NCBI GenBank assembly: GCA_021442155.1
Contig: JAKCPB010000357.1
Coordinates: 211,001-275,000, forward strand
DNA from: Cymbidium sinense
Lineage: Eukaryota > Streptophyta > Magnoliopsida > Asparagales > Orchidaceae
Direction: 5' to 3'
Length of the DNA stretch: 64,000 nucleotides
The translations under genes were made by a program, and so were the position numbers. Under the pieces are notes generated by a model. It was not told where the DNA came from, ran no database searches, and saw only the letters and a list, made by a program, of their open reading frames with translations. Of the stretch, positions 24,761 to 37,464 are shown in pieces; the stretch's first letter is position 1; every line of letters begins with the position of its first letter.

Positions 24761-25980
24761 GTAGAGCTTATAGAGTTTACAATAAAAGAAAATGATTGTA
24801 GAAGAATCAATACATGTTATTTTTGATGAAAATTTGATTGATCCTATTAGAAATGAAGTGATTGATGAAGAGATTGATAACTTTAAGAAAATATCTTTAG
24901 AAGATAATATGGATGATTCATTGCCTAAAGAATGGAAATATAATAAAAATCATCCAAAGGAACTAATTATAGAGATCCTTCAAAAGGAGTTATGACTAAG
25001 GCATAGTAGAGAAGTTGTAGATCATTCAACATTTTATCCGAGGTTGAACCTAAAAATTTAGAAGAAGCATTAAATGATAATTTTGGATTATTGCTATGGA
25101 AGAGGAGTTAAATCAATTTGTAAGAAATGATGTTTGGGAATTAGTCCCAAGACCCCAAGATCAAAATGTCATTGGAACAAAATGGATCTTTAGGAATAAG
25201 CTAGATGATTCGTATTATTAGAAATAAAGCTAGGTTAGTTGCACAAGGGTACACAAGTTGAAGGTATAGATTTTGAAGAATCTTTTGCACCAGAGCAAGA
25301 CTAGAAGCTATCGGTTACTCCTTGCTTATGCTTGTTTTAGAAATTTTAAACTTTTTCAAATGGATGTCAAAAGTGCATTTTGAATGGATTTATTGACCAA
25401 AATGTATTTGTAGAGCAACCACCTGATTTGAGAGCCTTGATTTTCCAAATCATGTGTATAAATTAAAGAAAGCCTTATATGGTTTAAAACAGGCTCCTCG
25501 TTGGTATGATAGGTTAAGTAACTTTTGATAGATCATGGATTTAGAAAGGCGTAGTAGATACCACTTTATTCCTTAAGAGCATAGATGATGATTTGATTGT
25601 GGTACAAGTGTATGTAGATGATATATTATTTGGAAGTACAAATGAATTTTATGCCATGAGTTCTCATCTTTGATGTCTAAAGAGTTTGAAATGAGTATGA
25701 TGGGAGAACTTAATTTTTCTTAGGTCTTCAAGTGAAGCAACAAGAAAATGGCACATTCATCTCAAACTAAGTATATAAATGAATTGCTTGAGAGGTTTGA
25801 CATGAAAAGATTTAAATCTAGTAAAACTCCTATGAGCCCATCTATAAAATTGGATTTAGATGAATTAGGAAAATCTTTGATCAAAAACTTTATAGAGTAT
25901 GATAGGTTCACTTTTATACCTTGCTAGTAGGGATATTATGTTTGCTATTTGTTTGTGTGTTTTCGTGCCAACCCAAAAGA
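24761..25980 (+). pseudogene. Sirevirus reverse transcriptase, broken
   Basis: Open pieces include a Glu/Asp-rich linker at 24792-24995, then VIGTKWIFRNKLDD and RLVAQGYTQVEGIDFEESFAP in shifting frames. MDVKSAF with the first catalytic Asp lies near 25363 and is followed by a one-base loss that creates a stop. [15 protein letters not shown] lies near 25458 and YVDDILFGSTNE at 25611-25646 with the paired catalytic Asp residues. FFLGLQVKQQENGTFIS follows after another frameshift. Confidence 0.88.
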
Positions 25981-26462
25981 ATCTCATTTAATAAAATGTT
26001 TATCTTCGGTATTTGATAGGCACTACTAGGTTAGTTTATGGTATCCTAAAAATTCTTTATCATGTGATTTGATTGCTTATTCTGATGCTGATTTTGCAGA
26101 TGCAAAGTAGATAGAAAAGCACATAGGCATATGTCATTTTTTAGGATCATCACTTGTGTCTTGGTCATCTAGAAACAAAATTAGTTTTATCCACTCAGAA
26201 TGAGTACATAGTTAGTTGCTGCTCGTGTCCTTTGGTTAAAGCAACAATTAGAAGATTTTGGTATTAAGCAAGATCACATTCTAGTTCAATGACAATACTA
26301 GTGCTATTAGTTTGACTAAAAATCCTATCCAAAGACTCTGAACCAAGCATATAGAAATTAGACATCATTTTATTAGGGATCATGTTTTGAAAGGTGATGT
26401 TAATATTAATTTTATTAGCACCGATTTACAAATTGCAGATATTTTTACAAAACCCTTACCGT
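25981..26462 (+). pseudogene. Sirevirus RNase H, broken
   Basis: YSDADFAD at 26078-26101 is the copia RNase H motif (usually YSDADWAG), with the catalytic Asp kept. SSLVSWSSRNK and [20 protein letters not shown] follow, ending in ADIFTKPLP at 26435-26461, the usual end of copia pol. Several stops lie between. Confidence 0.85.
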
Positions 26463-26732
26463 AAGAACGCTTTTGTACTTTAAGACATGCTTGGAATGTT
26501 AGATCCTAATATTTAAAATTGTATGTAGTTTGTTCTCACTTTTGATGTTGTCAAAAGGGGAGAAGAGTAAAATGTTGGTTAATATTAAGTCTATTTAATG
26601 CATACATTTAGGGGAGCAACATTATTCATCTCATATGCATAATTTTTTTAATAGAATTTCTTTCAAAACTATGATGAAAGGTCAATTTGCACCTTCATCA
26701 AAATCAATACCCAACATTAGTTTGTCATCATC
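26463..26732 (+). other. Sirevirus pol-to-LTR spacer
   Basis: 270 bases without a recognisable product. SIRE-type elements may carry an envelope-like frame here; none is seen. The open frame from 26635 runs across the polypurine tract into the LTR and is chance. It contains a second near-PPT copy, TCAAAAGGGGAGAAGAG, at about 26551. Confidence 0.6.
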
Positions 26733-26743
26733 AAAAGGGGAGA
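26733..26743 (+). other. Polypurine tract
   Basis: AAAAGGGGAGA ends just before the TGTTGG start of the 3' LTR. It primes plus-strand DNA synthesis in this family. Confidence 0.9.
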
Positions 26744-26744
26744 T

Positions 26745-28809
26745 TGTTGGCTTAATTAGCCTCATGTTCAATTTGATTAATTTTGATGATAACAAACAAA
26801 TGCTTGGATGTTCTAATGAATATTTTATGTGTTTCAGATATATCAATTGCTAATTACATATCCAATACATCTCACAAATTGTTAGAAGAAATTGCAAGAA
26901 TAAAAGAATGAAAGGGATAATGTGAAGCTCATGATTTTAGGTTATATGACTATTCATATGAGTTCTTTGGCATGAATCAATTTGCTCACAACCTAACATA
27001 CTATTTTAATGAGGTTAATTTGTATAAATCTTTATTTAATTAACATTCAATTATATGTTTTTTCTACATAGCAATAAAATTGTCAAAGTAATAAATGATC
27101 ATAACTATTAAGTATAATTATTTTATTTACTTAATATAATTAGGTATTTTAATTTAATTTGCTGGTTATATGATAACTAACATATTTATAATTATATCTA
27201 AATTATATTATAATTTTTAAATATCACATGTCAAAATTAACAAAAATATATAAAATTTTGTATTTTAGCCAAAGTCATTGTTTAATCAAAGAATTCATAT
27301 CTGATTTTATCTCCATCGGATTCCTTGGATTGTTTTAAAATAAGTGGTTACATGACCCACTTTGCATTAAAATTGAATTTATTATGATTTTTTAAACATT
27401 ACTTGATTTTAATAATGGATGCATGCTACATGCTTTGAATATATTAAGAGCTACATGTGATTACTTTTGACTTTCCCATGTGAATAGCCGAATTTTGCTG
27501 CTAAATTTAATATTTGTTTAATATAAATTATATTTTTATTGAATATTAAATTATCACATGATAGCATGAGGTTGTATAATATATTTCTTTGAAATAATTT
27601 TAAATGACCTTCTTGCCTATAAATAGCCCCTCATTCTCTTCATGAAAGCATCCCTCATTCAAAATTCAAAATCTCCCAGCAAATCTAAGAGAAAATCTCT
27701 TAAATGTTCTTCCAAGTGTTCTCCAAATATTGCAAGATCAAATTGGTTGTTTCCAACATCTTCAACTAAGCAAGCCTTTTAAATTACTTGAGTTTGTTTT
27801 CTTGATCTTAATACTTCTTAGTTGTTCATGCTATTTTCACCATCTATTTCTTCTTTCTAATTTATACTTTTGGTGGATTAGTCTTTGAACATTGGTTTTC
27901 ACATCAAAGCTTCTCAATCATTTTTTTGGTGAAAACTCTTGTGATAATTTGTAGGATCTATTTCAACTTGCTGAAATTTTAGCTTCCTACAAATTTCTTT
28001 TGGTTTCTTGAAATATTTCTTCTTTGGTCTTATTTTGAAAGATCATTTATTCTTAGATCTATTTTAAGCATTTTAAAATAAATTATTGTGCTGAAATTAT
28101 TTTCATATTTTCTAGATCTTTTTTTAATTGAAAGCTTACTAGCCAACTTAGATCTATCATATACTTATTTTTTTATTTTGTGATCATTAGCATTAATTCA
28201 AAGAATCTTTTGGTTAAAAAAAAAATTACTCCTTGCTGAAATTTATCTTATCATGAAAAGAATATTGTGAATTTATTTTGAAATCATTTTGTATTATTCT
28301 ACAAATTATAATAACTTAAACATCCTAGTAAGATCACTTTAAGATATTTATTTTATTAAGTGAGCATTTTGTTTGCCAAATTTTTGAGTTGTAAAGTGAT
28401 CATTTATAAGTTGTGAGATCACTTTTTGAATTTGATTTCTTGGTATATTTGTGAGAGATTTAATTTATCAAAATTTATTATTTTGTATTTTTGTGTTGTA
28501 AAATTTATTTTGGGGTTGTACCTTTGTAGGAGAGTACATATTGTTGTAGGGTTGTACTCAATATAGAGTACTTTTGTAAACCATTTTTCATTTAGTGGAT
28601 TCTAGGGTATGCGGACTAGCCGGTTTTGGGTTTGTAACCACGTAAAAAATCCTCTTTGTCTCTATTTGTTTTATTGTATTTTTATATTTGCGCATTTAGA
28701 ATTATATCTTATCATTATAAAATCAAAATCTAATTTTCTATTTAAAATTAAAATTTAAGTTTTGAAAATTTTAATATTACACACCCTCTTGGTGCTATAG
28801 TGTCTCACA
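26745..28809 (+). repeat. Sirevirus 3' LTR
   Basis: TGTTGGCTTAATTAGCCTCA to TGTCTCACA. It differs from the 5' LTR by scattered short indels and a few substitutions, for example in A- and T-runs near 26902 and 28200 and in the region matching 22265-22290. The CACA end is intact here and followed by the TAAAC duplication. Confidence 0.93.
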
Positions 28810-28814
28810 TAAAC
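28810..28814. repeat. Target site duplication TAAAC (right)
   Basis: Follows the CACA end and matches 20480-20484. Confidence 0.85.
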
Positions 28815-29347
28815 TAAAAAATAAACCTAAAATGAACATAAAATAAAACCTAAACCTAAACTTCAAAAAAATAAAATAAAACCTAAACCTAAAAATAAAA
28901 ATAAAACCTAAACCTAATAAAATAATAATAAAACTCAACTAAAAAAGAAACCTAAACAAAAAAGTAAACTAAAATAAAAAACCTAAATTAAAATAAAAAC
29001 ATAAAATATATAAACTAAACTAAATAAAAATAAAAAATAAATCTAAATAAAAAAATAAAATAAACTAAAATAAATAAAAAATAAACAAAATAAACCTAAA
29101 CCTACTAGTTTAGTTAATTTTTTAAAAAAAGCCATAAACCCTAAATCCTAAACACTAAACCCTAAAAAACCCTAAACCCTAAACCCTAAACCCTAAACAC
29201 TAAAACCATAAACCCTAAAACCCTAACCCTAAACCCTAAACCCTACACCCTAATCCCTAAATCGTAACCAAATTATACAAACCCTAAACCTAAACCTAAA
29301 CTAAAAAATAAATTAAAAATAAACCTAAACCAAAACCTAAACCATAA
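28815..29347. repeat. Telomere-like array block E
   Basis: A-rich tract to about 29090, landmark CCTACTAGTTTAGTTAATTT near 29100, then CCCTAAA-rich tract up to the GRP segment. Continuous with block D across the Sirevirus. Confidence 0.9.
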
Positions 29348-29648
29348 GAATGGCAAAGCTTGACTAACAATCAAGCTCTCTAGATCTAATGGTACAACAT
29401 GTAGATGGTGGTTATCTGGGGATCTAGGTGTTGGTGGATATGGATGTGGTGGTCAAGTAAATGGATGGAGGCTGGAGGAGCCATGGAGTTTACAGCTGTG
29501 GTGTGGGAGAGATTGAGATATGATGGTGGATCTAATACTAATTGAAATCAGAAATAAAGAATAATTCATTTCTTTTATTCTTACCTATGTTATTGGTTGA
29601 TGAAATGAAAAGAAGAAATGTTCATAAGAATTTATTCTCTATAAAAAC
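29348..29648 (+). pseudogene. GRP 3'-end segment, copy 3 (shortened)
   Basis: Starts after CCATAAG with AATGGCAAAGCTTGAC and ends TTCTCTATAAAAACC. Internal losses shorten it to about 300 bases against 420-490 in the others. The glycine-rich domain is represented by GGTGTTGGTGGATATGGATG and ATGGAGGCTGGAGGAGCC. Most of the 3' UTR, including the CTTTACAGTAGAGAC stretch, is missing; the ATTTATTCTCTAT end remains. Confidence 0.7.
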
Positions 29649-31050
29649 CAAAAATACTAAACCCAAACTAAAAATGAACCCTAAACCTAAAACCTAAACC
29701 CTAAGCTCTTAACCCTAAAAACCCTAAACCCTAACCCTAAACCCTAAATTATAAACCCTAAACCTAAACTAAACCTAAACTTAAACATAAACTAAACCAA
29801 ACTAAAAAAAATAAAAAAAATAAAAATAAATAAAAATAAAATAAAAATAAATAAAATACAAAAATAAAAAAATAAAAAAAAAAACCCTAAACTAACCCTA
29901 AACTAAACCTAAAAAAGCTAAAACTAAAACCTAAACTAAATAAAACCTAAAAACAAAATAAATAATAAATCTTAAACCAAAATAAAATAAAAAATAAAAT
30001 AAAATAAAAACATAAACTAAAACCAAAACCTAAACCTAAACCTAAACCTAAACCTAAAATGAAAATAAAATAAAAATTTAAATCTAAACTAAAATATAAA
30101 AAAAAACATAAACTAAACTAAACAAAACTAAATAAAATAAAAACTAAACCTAAAATAAAAGTAAAATAGAAACCTAAACCTAAACTATAAATCTAAAAAT
30201 AAATAAAAAATCAAACATAAACCTTAAACTAAGAAAAAACAAAACCTAAAATAAAATAAATAAACCTAAACCTAAACTAAAATAAATAAAACCTAAACCT
30301 AAACCTAAACTAGATAAAATAACAGAAACTAAAATAAACCTAAACCTAAACTAAAAAATAAAGCCTAAAAATAAACCTAAAAGAAAAACCTAAAACCTAA
30401 ACCTAAAAAATAAAATAAAAACCTAAACCTAAACCTAAAAATTAAAATAAAACATTAACCTATGAAATAAAATAAAAATATGACTAAACTAAAAAATAAA
30501 CCTAAACCTAAACCAAAACCTAAAAAATAAACTAAAATAAAAAACCTAAACTAAAATAAATAAACCTAAACTAAATAAACTAAACTAAATAAAAATAAAA
30601 ATAAACCTAAATCAAAATAAATAAAATAAAATATACTAAAATAAATAAAAAATAAAATGAAATAAACCTAAACCTATTAGTTGACTTAATTTAAATAAAA
30701 TAAAAAAATAGAAAATAAAAAAAAACCCTAACCCCATGACCCTAAACCCGAAAGCCTAAATCCCTAAACCCTAAACCCCTAAACTTTAAACCCTGAACCC
30801 TAAATCCTAAACCCTAAACCGTAAACCTTAAACTAACCCTAAGCCCTAAGCCTTAAAACCCTAAACCCTAAACACTAAACCTTAAACCTTAAATTCTAAA
30901 CCCTAACCTTAAACCTTAAACCCTAAAAGCATAATCCATAAAACCATAAACCCTAACCCTAAACCCTAAACCTATGCCTAAACCCTAAACCACAAACCCT
31001 AAATATAAACCTAAAGTAACTAAATAAATTAAAAAAGAAACCTAAACCCT
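29649..31050. repeat. Telomere-like array block F
   Basis: CCCTAAA-rich, then A-rich to about 30660, landmark CCTATTAGTTGACTTAATTT near 30672, then CCCTAAA-rich. GRP copies 3 and 4 are about 1.7 kb apart, as for copies 1 and 2. Confidence 0.92.
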
Positions 31051-31472
31051 AAGAATGGACAGAACCTCAACAAGGCTTAGTCTAGATATGGCGATGGAGG
31101 CGAAGGCGGAGGTGGCTATTATCGCAAATGCCGGGGATCTGAGGTGTCAGGATATGGAGGTGGTGGTTGAAGCAAGGTCATTATGATGGCAATAAAGAAA
31201 TGGTGGTGGAGAGATCGGATATGATGGTGGATCACGCTACTGAGAGGTCATTGATGACAACTAGAATCAAGAATGGTCGATCTAATTGTTTATGGAACCT
31301 TGTCTTTACAAAAGATACGGTTCTTGTTATCTAGGGTTTTTCATTTATTCTATGCGTGCTCATTTTTTATTTATGTCGTTGCTTATGTCAGAAAACTTGG
31401 TGTCTTACTTGGTAGTTGAAATCAAAAAGAAGAAATGTTGAATCTGAATTTGTTCTCTTTTAAAAAAAAAGA
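31051..31472 (+). pseudogene. GRP 3'-end segment, copy 4
   Basis: Starts AAGAATGGACAGAACCTCAA, with a deletion that removes the GRNITV codons. The glycine-rich part holds GGCGATGGAGGCGAAGGCGG and a GATATGATGG-GGATCACGCTAC tail. The 3' UTR is well kept: GTCTTTACAAAAGATACGG, TATCTAGGGTTTTTCATTT and TGAATTTGTTCTCTTTTAAA. Confidence 0.78.
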
Positions 31473-32565
31473 AAAACTTTAAACCCTAAACTAAAATTTC
31501 AACTAAACCTAAACCCTAAACCCTAAACCCGAAACCCTAAATCATAAACCCTAAACTCTAAACCCTAAAAATAAAAAATAAAAAAAACCCAAACCCTAAA
31601 CCCTTAACCCTAAACCTAACCCGAACCCCTAAACCCTAACCCTAAACACTAAAACCCTAAACCTTAAACCCTAAAGCTAAACCCTGACCCTAAACCCTAA
31701 ACTAAACTCAACCCCAAACCCCTAAATAAAACCCTAATCCTAAACCCTAAAATAAAACCTAAAATTAAATGAAATAAAACTTAAAAATAAAATAAACAAA
31801 AATCCTAAACCTAAACAAAATAAAATAAATAAAATGAAAAATAATCTAAACAAATACATAAACTTAAACCTAAAAAATAAAATAAAATAAAAATAAAACT
31901 TAACTAAAATAAAATAAATAAAACCTAAACTAAACTAAAAAAATAAACATAAAAAATAAACCTAAAAAAAAAACTAAACGAAAAATAAAATAAAAATAAA
32001 CCTAAAATAAAATAAAATAAAAACTAAATAAAACCTAAACCTAAAATATAAACCTAAAAATAAATAAAAAATAAAACCTAAACTTTAAACTAAAAAAAAC
32101 CTAAACCTAAAATAGATAAAATAAAATTAACCAAAACCTAAACTAAAATAAATTAAACTAAAATAGAAAAAACCTAAAGTAAATCTAAAATAAAGTGACC
32201 TAAACCCTAAACTAAATAAAATAAAATAAATTAATAATAAGCCTAAACTAAAATATAAAACTTAAAAATAATCCTAAAATAAAACCTAAACATAAAAATA
32301 AAAAATAAAACCTAAACCTAAAAAATAAAATAAAAATATAACTAAACTAAAAACAAAACCTAAACTAAAATAAATAATCCTAAAATAAATGAAATAAACT
32401 TCATGAAAATAAAAAATAAACCTAAAAATAAATAAAAAATAAAATAAACTATAATAAATAATAAATAAACTAAATAAACAAAAAAAAACATAAACCTATC
32501 TTTAATTTTATTTTAAAAAAACCCTAAACCTGAAACCCTATAACCTAAACCATAAATCCTAAACC
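31473..32565. repeat. Telomere-like array block G
   Basis: CCCTAAA-rich to about 31760, A-rich to 32480, weak landmark CCTATCTTTAATTTTATTTT near 32484, then a short CCCTAAA-rich run before the gypsy fragment. Confidence 0.9.
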
Positions 32566-35500
32566 AAAGAAGCTTTTGTTTGCTTTAAATAATCTTATTT
32601 GATTTGGTTGTTCTTAAGAACTAGTTGGTTGAATGTATCACATGCTTATATTTGATTGTCCTCTTTCCATTCATGTTAAATTTGGTATGTCATTTGAATT
32701 AATGCATCCATCTTTTCAAGATCAAGTAAAATGAATTGGATTTCCTTTATGTAAGCTTACATGTGTTGATTTAATTTAATATATGTGTGGCTATTATCAT
32801 TATTAAATTCAAATGTATTTTTCAAAAGCATATAAATGAATAATGATATGTGTTATAATAATTGTTATAAATACATAAGATATGCATGTGCTTATAGTAT
32901 AAGTGTATGAATGTTGAGTTCTCTTTTCTCTATTCATTATTGATTTATATAAGAATGAATGGTAATGGGTGTATAGTTTGGACATCCAGGGAACACGAGG
33001 CTTTAGCTAGCCCCAAGGTGGTCATTTGATTACCTCACATCCCTGGTTTAACAACGACACATACCCAATTGATTTTTTTCTTATGTATTTCAACATTAGA
33101 ATTTGGATAGAGCTTTAATTCATATATATAAATGATTCAATCAAACAAAATATACAATCTTTGCATTATTTGATTTCTCTCATTTATGTATACATCCATG
33201 TGTGTCCAAGAAAAGCAAGTATATAGTCTGGGCATCCTGGAAATACGAGGCTTTAGTTAGCCCCAAAGTGGCCATTTGATTACCTCACTTCCCTGATTTA
33301 ACAATGACATGTACTTGCCTATATCTATATACATGTATATGTATATGTGATTAGTAAATGAAAATCCCATTTTACATTAAAATGGCATGCATTCATAATT
33401 GATTAAGTGGTTGAATTAATTAGCCATATGATTTGGAACTTACTTCCTAGGTTCATGTAAATTTACATATGTTTGAATGCAAATAGGTATATACCTAGGC
33501 ATCCAGAATAAGGGCTTTAGCCAAGGAGGTTATTTGATTACCTCGCTTCATTGATTTAACAATGGAACATGCATATTTAATTTATTTCTTATGTCCTTTT
33601 TGTATAAGAATTTGGATAAAGTTTAAAATTAATATGTTTAAATAATTCAATAAGATAAAATATAAATTATAATCATACATATACATTAATCATTTAAGTG
33701 TGCTTAAATATGTTGTTTGTATTGGTACAATTATGATTAAATCATATGATGGAAAGCAATGATTTGATATATGTCATGTCGTAGTAATTCAATTAAAGTA
33801 ATCTTAAGATGCCTTTCATTTTGAATAGAAATATTTAAAGTGAACCTAAACTTAGATTAATTAAATCATTTAATAAGCCATTCACTAAAGAGAACTAAAT
33901 CAAATTAAAATATTTTAGAAAGTGACTTAAGGTAATGAAAGAGGAAATCTTTTTCCTCTCCTTATAACACTTAGTTGCTAAGTGTAATCAAATGAAACAA
34001 AAGAAAAATAAATTAAAATTCTCAACTCAATTAAACTACTTCAAGTGAAATCAATCATTCATGTTAAATTGAATCCTTTTGCACTTAGAAAATACAACAC
34101 TAATGCCTAGCAAGACTTACCAAAAGCCTTAATACACATTAGAATTAAGTCACCACTTCTAGCTCTAAGTTAGGATGGTGTATGATGATGTATGTTTTGT
34201 TTTATGATGTATTATTTTAGATTGATGTTAGGTGTATGCTTCATAAACTGATGATATAATAATGTATTATTTAGATTGATGTTAGATCTAGACTGATGAT
34301 AGGCCAATATTAGCATAATCATATTTTTTGTAGGGGATTATGCTATAGAGAATGCTTAAAATAAATGTGAATGTTTTTTGCTGGTTCCTTAAATCCTTAA
34401 GCATAATCCAAGTTAGAAGTGTACGGTGCTAAGTACAAATTATAAAGAAAACTACTTGGGATATATGTTTATTTAGCTAACCTCTATTTTGTAGGTGTAG
34501 TTACATTTACTTTTCCCACATAAATGTAATTTTTGGCAATAGGAATTAGGATTAGTGCTATGGGAGATTAGGATGAGCAGTGGCCAAAAGGCTTAGTCCT
34601 GGGGTGCCCTGTGATGCCTTTAATGCAAGCGCCATCCAAATCAAAGAAAAAGCCAAGTCAGAAATGAAGATATGAAGAAAGAAGACTCCCATAGCATTCA
34701 ATGCAATTATAATTATTCTTTCATATTCTAGGTGTAGCTCCTACCCATCTTTTCTCTCGATTATACCATACTAATAAGACCTTTTATTATTTTATGATAG
34801 TTTATATAATTGTTTGATGTTATGTTTACATTGTGCATTAAGACGACATGCTTTTCATAGTTTCTTAAATGATTGATGCTTTAATGTGTTGCATGGATAC
34901 GATTCAACTCTTAGGATAAAATTAACTTTTCTACCAAACCAACTCATAACTAAATTTTAAACAACTCATAACCTCCATAAAGCCTAAGACATAAATATAA
35001 TAATGAAAAGATATAGCAACCCTTTATTGTATGTTTCATATCATGCATGCATATTCTTTCTCCCTTGAACATGAAGGATCTACATCCTTGCACGATAAAG
35101 GAGTGCTTGACCTATGAGGGCATCCCTTGTGGTGGAGAACACCTTCTTATAGATGATTTGACCCATAACCTATTTCATCATGCATTTAGGCATAAGAAAT
35201 CTTAAAGCCTCTATCAAAATAATGTTTCTAAAATGAAATAAAATTTAAAAAGATTTTGCATCAATAGATTAAGTCATATGCTCATACCACTCATGCTCTA
35301 GTCTCTTAGGGAGTGTGTTTAGGACTTTAGTCTCTTTTTAATTAAATAACTACCCTAACTATCTTACAATTCATAAGGCCAAAATACATTATTTTAAAAT
35401 TGTAGGAGAAGTTAGTTTGCAGCCACTTCAGACGGTTATGAGTCACGAAGTCAGACAATTTATTCTCTCTTGTGGAGGTTAACCCTTATGTCCACCGGTC

Positions 35501-35680
35501 GCAGAGATTTAGGTCATGCTTTAGCTCGTACTAAAGCTCCCTAGATTATGGATTTGAGGTAGCTATTTCCGTCGGGCTATGAGCATAAATCCTTACCTCT
35601 TAGACATTCCCACAACCTTGTGTTGGTGGATTATAAGCCCTAGTAATCTTATTAAATTTAAACTTAAAACATATAATGTA
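32566..35680 (-). repeat. Retroelement-derived non-coding DNA with ~250-bp triplication
   Basis: About 3.1 kb without a credible frame. Three related units carry GGCATCC-GG, GAGGCTTTAG-TAGCCCCAA and TGATTACCTC; the GAGGCTTTAG-type anchors are at 32997, 33247 and about 33513. Further on, 35080-35180 and 35400-35640 hold mixed-composition DNA that may be gypsy leader or LTR. It joins directly to the gag-protease linker at 35680, so it is probably part of the same element lineage; this is inference. No LTR ends or target duplication were seen. The strand is that of the adjacent linker. Confidence 0.5.
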
Positions 35681-36109
35681 AAGAGGGGGTTGTGCTCGGT
35701 CGTCCCTAGGAGTAAGTCTTCATTGTTGAATGTAACTCCTAAGATGTCCTTCAAGTGACATGCCTCCTTATCATGAGCTAAGCATATCTCTAGATAATTA
35801 TGGCCTTGATTAGAGATTCCCTCATCTCTTTGGATAAGACAAGGGCATCAGATATGCTTAACAGGAAACATTCTAAGGTGATCTAGGACATTGTAATCAA
35901 CTCTGTCCTTGACAAGCATATCCATGGGTGGAGCATCCCATGGAGGGATATATCTCACCAAACCAATGACTTGCTCCTAGGAGATAGAACGTCACTACAT
36001 TTGACTTAAGACTTGGAATGATGAGCTTTGGGAAAGTTCTATGTTCTCAGCACATAGACAACTTCCATGGGATCCTCAGTCACTTGACTCAAAGTCAATC
36101 TCAAGGGTG
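35681..36109 (-). pseudogene. gypsy gag-protease linker fragment
   Basis: Closely resembles 515-800 on the same strand: GATTAGAGATTCCCTCAT, TCTTTGGATAAGA-AAGGGCAT and AAGCATATCCATGGGTG occur in both. In sense it encodes a broken VDYNVLDHLR-like linker leading up to the protease start. The homology stops just where the protease begins. The right edge meets CCCTAAA at about 36109. Confidence 0.65.
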
Positions 36110-37464
36110 AACCCTAAACCCTAAACCTTAAAAAGCTAAAAGCATAACCCTGAACTAAATAAAACCTAAAAATAAAATAAATAAAGAAAACTAAACCAAA
36201 ATGAAATAATAAAGTAAAATAAAATAAAAACATAAACTAAAATAAATAAATTAAACTAAATAAAACTTAACAAATAAACTTAAATAAAAATAAAAAATAA
36301 AATAAAATAAAATAAATAAAAAATAAACTAAATAAACCTAAACCCATCAATTTACTTAATTTTACAAAAAACCCTAAATCCTAAACCCTAAACCTACAAT
36401 CCTAAACCCTAAACCCTAAACCCTAACCCTAAACCATAAACCCTAAAAGCATAAACTAAGCTAAATCTAAACCTAAACCTAAACCCTAAACCCTAACCTA
36501 AAACCCTAAACCCTAAACTAAAACCTAAAACCCTAATAAATTAAATAAATAAATAAAATAAAAAATTTAAAAGAAAACCTAACCTAAACCCCTAAACCCT
36601 AAAACTAACTAAACCATAAACCCTAAACCTTAAAAAACCCTAAACCCTAAACCCTAAACCCTAAAACCTCAAACCCAAAACCCAAAACCCTAAACCCTAA
36701 ATCCTAAACCCAAAACCCTAAACACTAAACCCTACACCCTAAACCATAAACCCTAAACCTTACTTAAACCATAAACCTTAAAAACCCTAAACACTAAACC
36801 CTAAACCGTAAACCCTAAACACTAAAACCTTAAACCCTAAAACCATAAACCCTATACCCAAAACCCTAAACCCTAAAACCTAAAAAAGGTAAACCTAAAA
36901 AATAAAATAAAAATAAAACTCAACTAAAAAATAAACCTAAACCTAAACTTAAACCTAAAAAATAAACTAAAATAAAAAACCTAAACTAAAATAAATAAAC
37001 CTAAAATAAATAAACTAAACTAAATAATATATAAAGACATAGATAAAATAAAATAAAATAAGCTAAAATAAATAAAAAATAAACTAAGCAAACTAAATAA
37101 ACTTAAACCTACCGGTTTACATAATTTTAAAAAAAAATCCAAATCCCTAAATCCTAAACACTAAACCCTGAACCTCAAAACTAACCCTAAACCATAAACC
37201 TACAACACTAAACTAAATACCCTAAACCCTAAACCCTATACCTTAAACCCTAAACCCTAAACCCTAAAAGCATATAACCTAAAACCCTAAATCCTAAACC
37301 TTAAACCCTAAACCCTATATCCTAAACCCTAACCCTAAACCTTAAACCATAAACCCTAAACCCTAAACCCCAAATTCTAAACCTAAATTTAAAGTAACTA
37401 AAGAAACTTAAAAATAAACCTAAACCCTAAAACCTAATAAACCTAAACCTAAACCTAAACGCTT
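36110..37464. repeat. Telomere-like array block H
   Basis: Alternating CCCTAAA-rich and A-rich tracts with landmarks near 36348 (CCCATCAATTTACTTAATTT) and 37107 (CCTACCGGTTTACATAATTT). The 759-base spacing is a shortened unit. Confidence 0.92.

Larger units (their letters stand above)
20485..28809 (+). mobile_element. Ty1/copia Sirevirus-type LTR retrotransposon, complete but non-coding-competent
   Basis: An 8.3-kb element on the plus strand with two LTRs of about 2.1 kb starting TGTTGG and ending CACA, a primer site, gag, protease, integrase, reverse transcriptase and RNase H in copia order, and a polypurine tract. LTR length, the AAAAGGGGAGA-type tract just before TGTTGG and the gag/pol sequence resemble the plant Sirevirus (SIRE/Opie/Maximus) group. 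Every domain contains stops or frameshifts, so it could move only with proteins supplied by another copy. The TAAAC duplication and location inside the array show that it arrived after the array formed. No convincing envelope-like frame lies between RNase H and the 3' LTR. Confidence 0.93.

Noticed and set aside
26463..26853. Envelope-like gene of the Sirevirus.
   Set aside because: Only about 270 bases lie between RNase H and the polypurine tract and no long frame or membrane segment is present.
32970..33590. CRISPR-like or regular short-spaced array.
   Set aside because: Units are about 250 bases with diverged sequence in a plant retroelement context; no short identical repeats with unique spacers.
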